DNA of 5,608 bases from Reyranella sp. (lineage in GTDB: Bacteria; Pseudomonadota; Alphaproteobacteria; Reyranellales; Reyranellaceae): NCBI GenBank assembly GCA_016780605.1, contig JADHLS010000416.1:1-5608 (forward strand), in the 5' to 3' direction. The notes under the pieces were generated by a model. The model made no database searches. It saw only the letters and a program-made list of their open reading frames with translations, and was not told the origin of the DNA. This document shows positions 4,945 through 5,608 of this stretch, piece after piece (the first letter of the stretch is position 1; every line of letters begins with the position of its first letter). The translations under genes were made by a program, and so were the position numbers.

Positions 4945-5608
4945 CCTGCGGCCCGCGCACCAGCTTTCCGGGGAGTGCGCCGGTCGCCTCGCCGTCGCGA
5001 TAGGTGACAGCCCCCGACACGATGGTGGCGCGATAGCCGCGCGCCTTCTGCAGCAGGCGCTTGCCGCCCGCGGGCAGGTCCCACTTCATCACCGGCGCCT
5101 CGACCCTGAGCTTGTCGAAGTCGATGACGTTGAGATCGGCCTTGTAGCCCGGCGCGATCCGGCCGCGGTCATTGAGGCCGACGGCGCGGGCATTGTCGGA
5201 GGTCTGGCGCTTCACCAGCCACGACACATCGAGCCGGCCCGAGGCGCGGTCGCGGCCCCAGTGCGCCAGCAGCGAGGTAGGGAACGAGCCGTCGGAGATC
5301 AGGCCGACATGCGCGCCGCCGTCGCCCAGCCCGATCAGCGTGTGAGGGCTCCGCATCATCTCGCTGCAGCAGTCGAGGTTGTAGGTGGCGAAGTTGGCAA
5401 ACGGCGAGAAGATGAAGTTCTTGCCCTTGCCCTCGATCAGGTGGTCGTAGATGACCTCGCGCGGATCGCGACCCTCGCGCCGGGCGCGCGCACCGAGCGA
5501 GCTCTCCTGCGCCGGCTCGTAGTCGGGCGGATCGCCCAGCGGGAACATGCGGTCGTAGTCGGTCAGCCGCGCGGCCATGTCGGAGCGCAGCGGTTCGCGC
5601 GCTTCCTT
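4934..5608 (-). CDS. Amidohydrolase, N-acyl-D-amino-acid deacylase-like, C-terminal part (5' end beyond window)
   Basis: The last 224 residues of a metal-dependent hydrolase. The frame stays open to the window edge (KEAREPLRSD precedes the internal Met at 5578), so the start lies outside; full-length relatives are usually around 500-580 residues. The fragment contains LIGLGDGGAHVG (91-102), with an Asp and a His (D96, H100) in the position of the conserved late-barrel metal/catalytic Asp segment of the amidohydrolase superfamily. The C-terminal composite-domain signature follows: GRIAPGYKADLNVID (149-163), then VSGAVTYRDGEATGALPGKLVRG. These ends are typical of D-aminoacylase/dihydroorotase-like enzymes that cleave amide bonds of acylated D-amino acids or cyclic amides. 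The N-terminal HxH motif is not visible, so activity cannot be judged. It is transcribed toward the P450 operon, with its stop inside the 3' end of the SMR-like gene. Confidence 0.9.
   Translation of the reverse strand, partial: KEAREPLRSDMAARLTDYDRMFPLGDPPDYEPAQESSLGARARREGRDPREVIYDHLIEGKGKNFIFSPFANFATYNLDCCSEMMRSPHTLIGLGDGGAHVGLISDGSFPTSLLAHWGRDRASGRLDVSWLVKRQTSDNARAVGLNDRGRIAPGYKADLNVIDFDKLRVEAPVMKWDLPAGGKRLLQKARGYRATIVSGAVTYRDGEATGALPGKLVRGPQVTA

Overview
The window is GC-rich DNA with strong GC-ending codon bias. It looks like the chromosome of a free-living alphaproteobacterium of the Bradyrhizobium/Reyranella/Rhodoplanes kind. That placement is an inference from base composition and from gene content: Bug-type solute-binding proteins, a soluble P450 and a D-aminoacylase-like amidohydrolase. 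No RNA gene, insertion sequence, CRISPR array or origin is visible.

Left half (1-2742): two paralogous periplasmic solute-binding proteins of the tripartite tricarboxylate transporter family (TctC/Bug type) lie on the + strand at 27-1010 and 1765-2742. They are about 64% identical over the mature region by hand count and share the same CAGGGAGGC leader. Between them sits a small divergent pair: an unrecognised 85-residue protein (-, 1039-1296) and a 109-residue protein with an apparent ferredoxin-like alpha/beta-barrel pattern (+, 1364-1693). No TctA or TctB membrane subunit is present, so both binding proteins look like orphans here.

Middle (2745-4944): a TetR-family regulator (-) is divergent from a cytochrome P450 (+). 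Between them is a perfect 10-bp inverted repeat with a 4-bp spacer, a convincing operator candidate. The P450 stop overlaps the start of a small four-helix membrane protein of the SMR/DMT type in an ATGA junction. That protein carries Asn where proton-coupled SMR exporters carry their essential Glu14. The three genes read as one regulated module: sensor, oxidising enzyme, membrane transporter or flippase.

Right edge (4934-5608): the C-terminal 224 residues of a metal-dependent amidohydrolase resembling N-acyl-D-amino-acid deacylases lie on the - strand. The 5' part is beyond the window. Its stop overlaps the stop of the SMR-like gene by 11 bp. The layout is very compact: intergenic gaps run from -11 to 71 bp, and no stretch over 300 bases lacks a gene.
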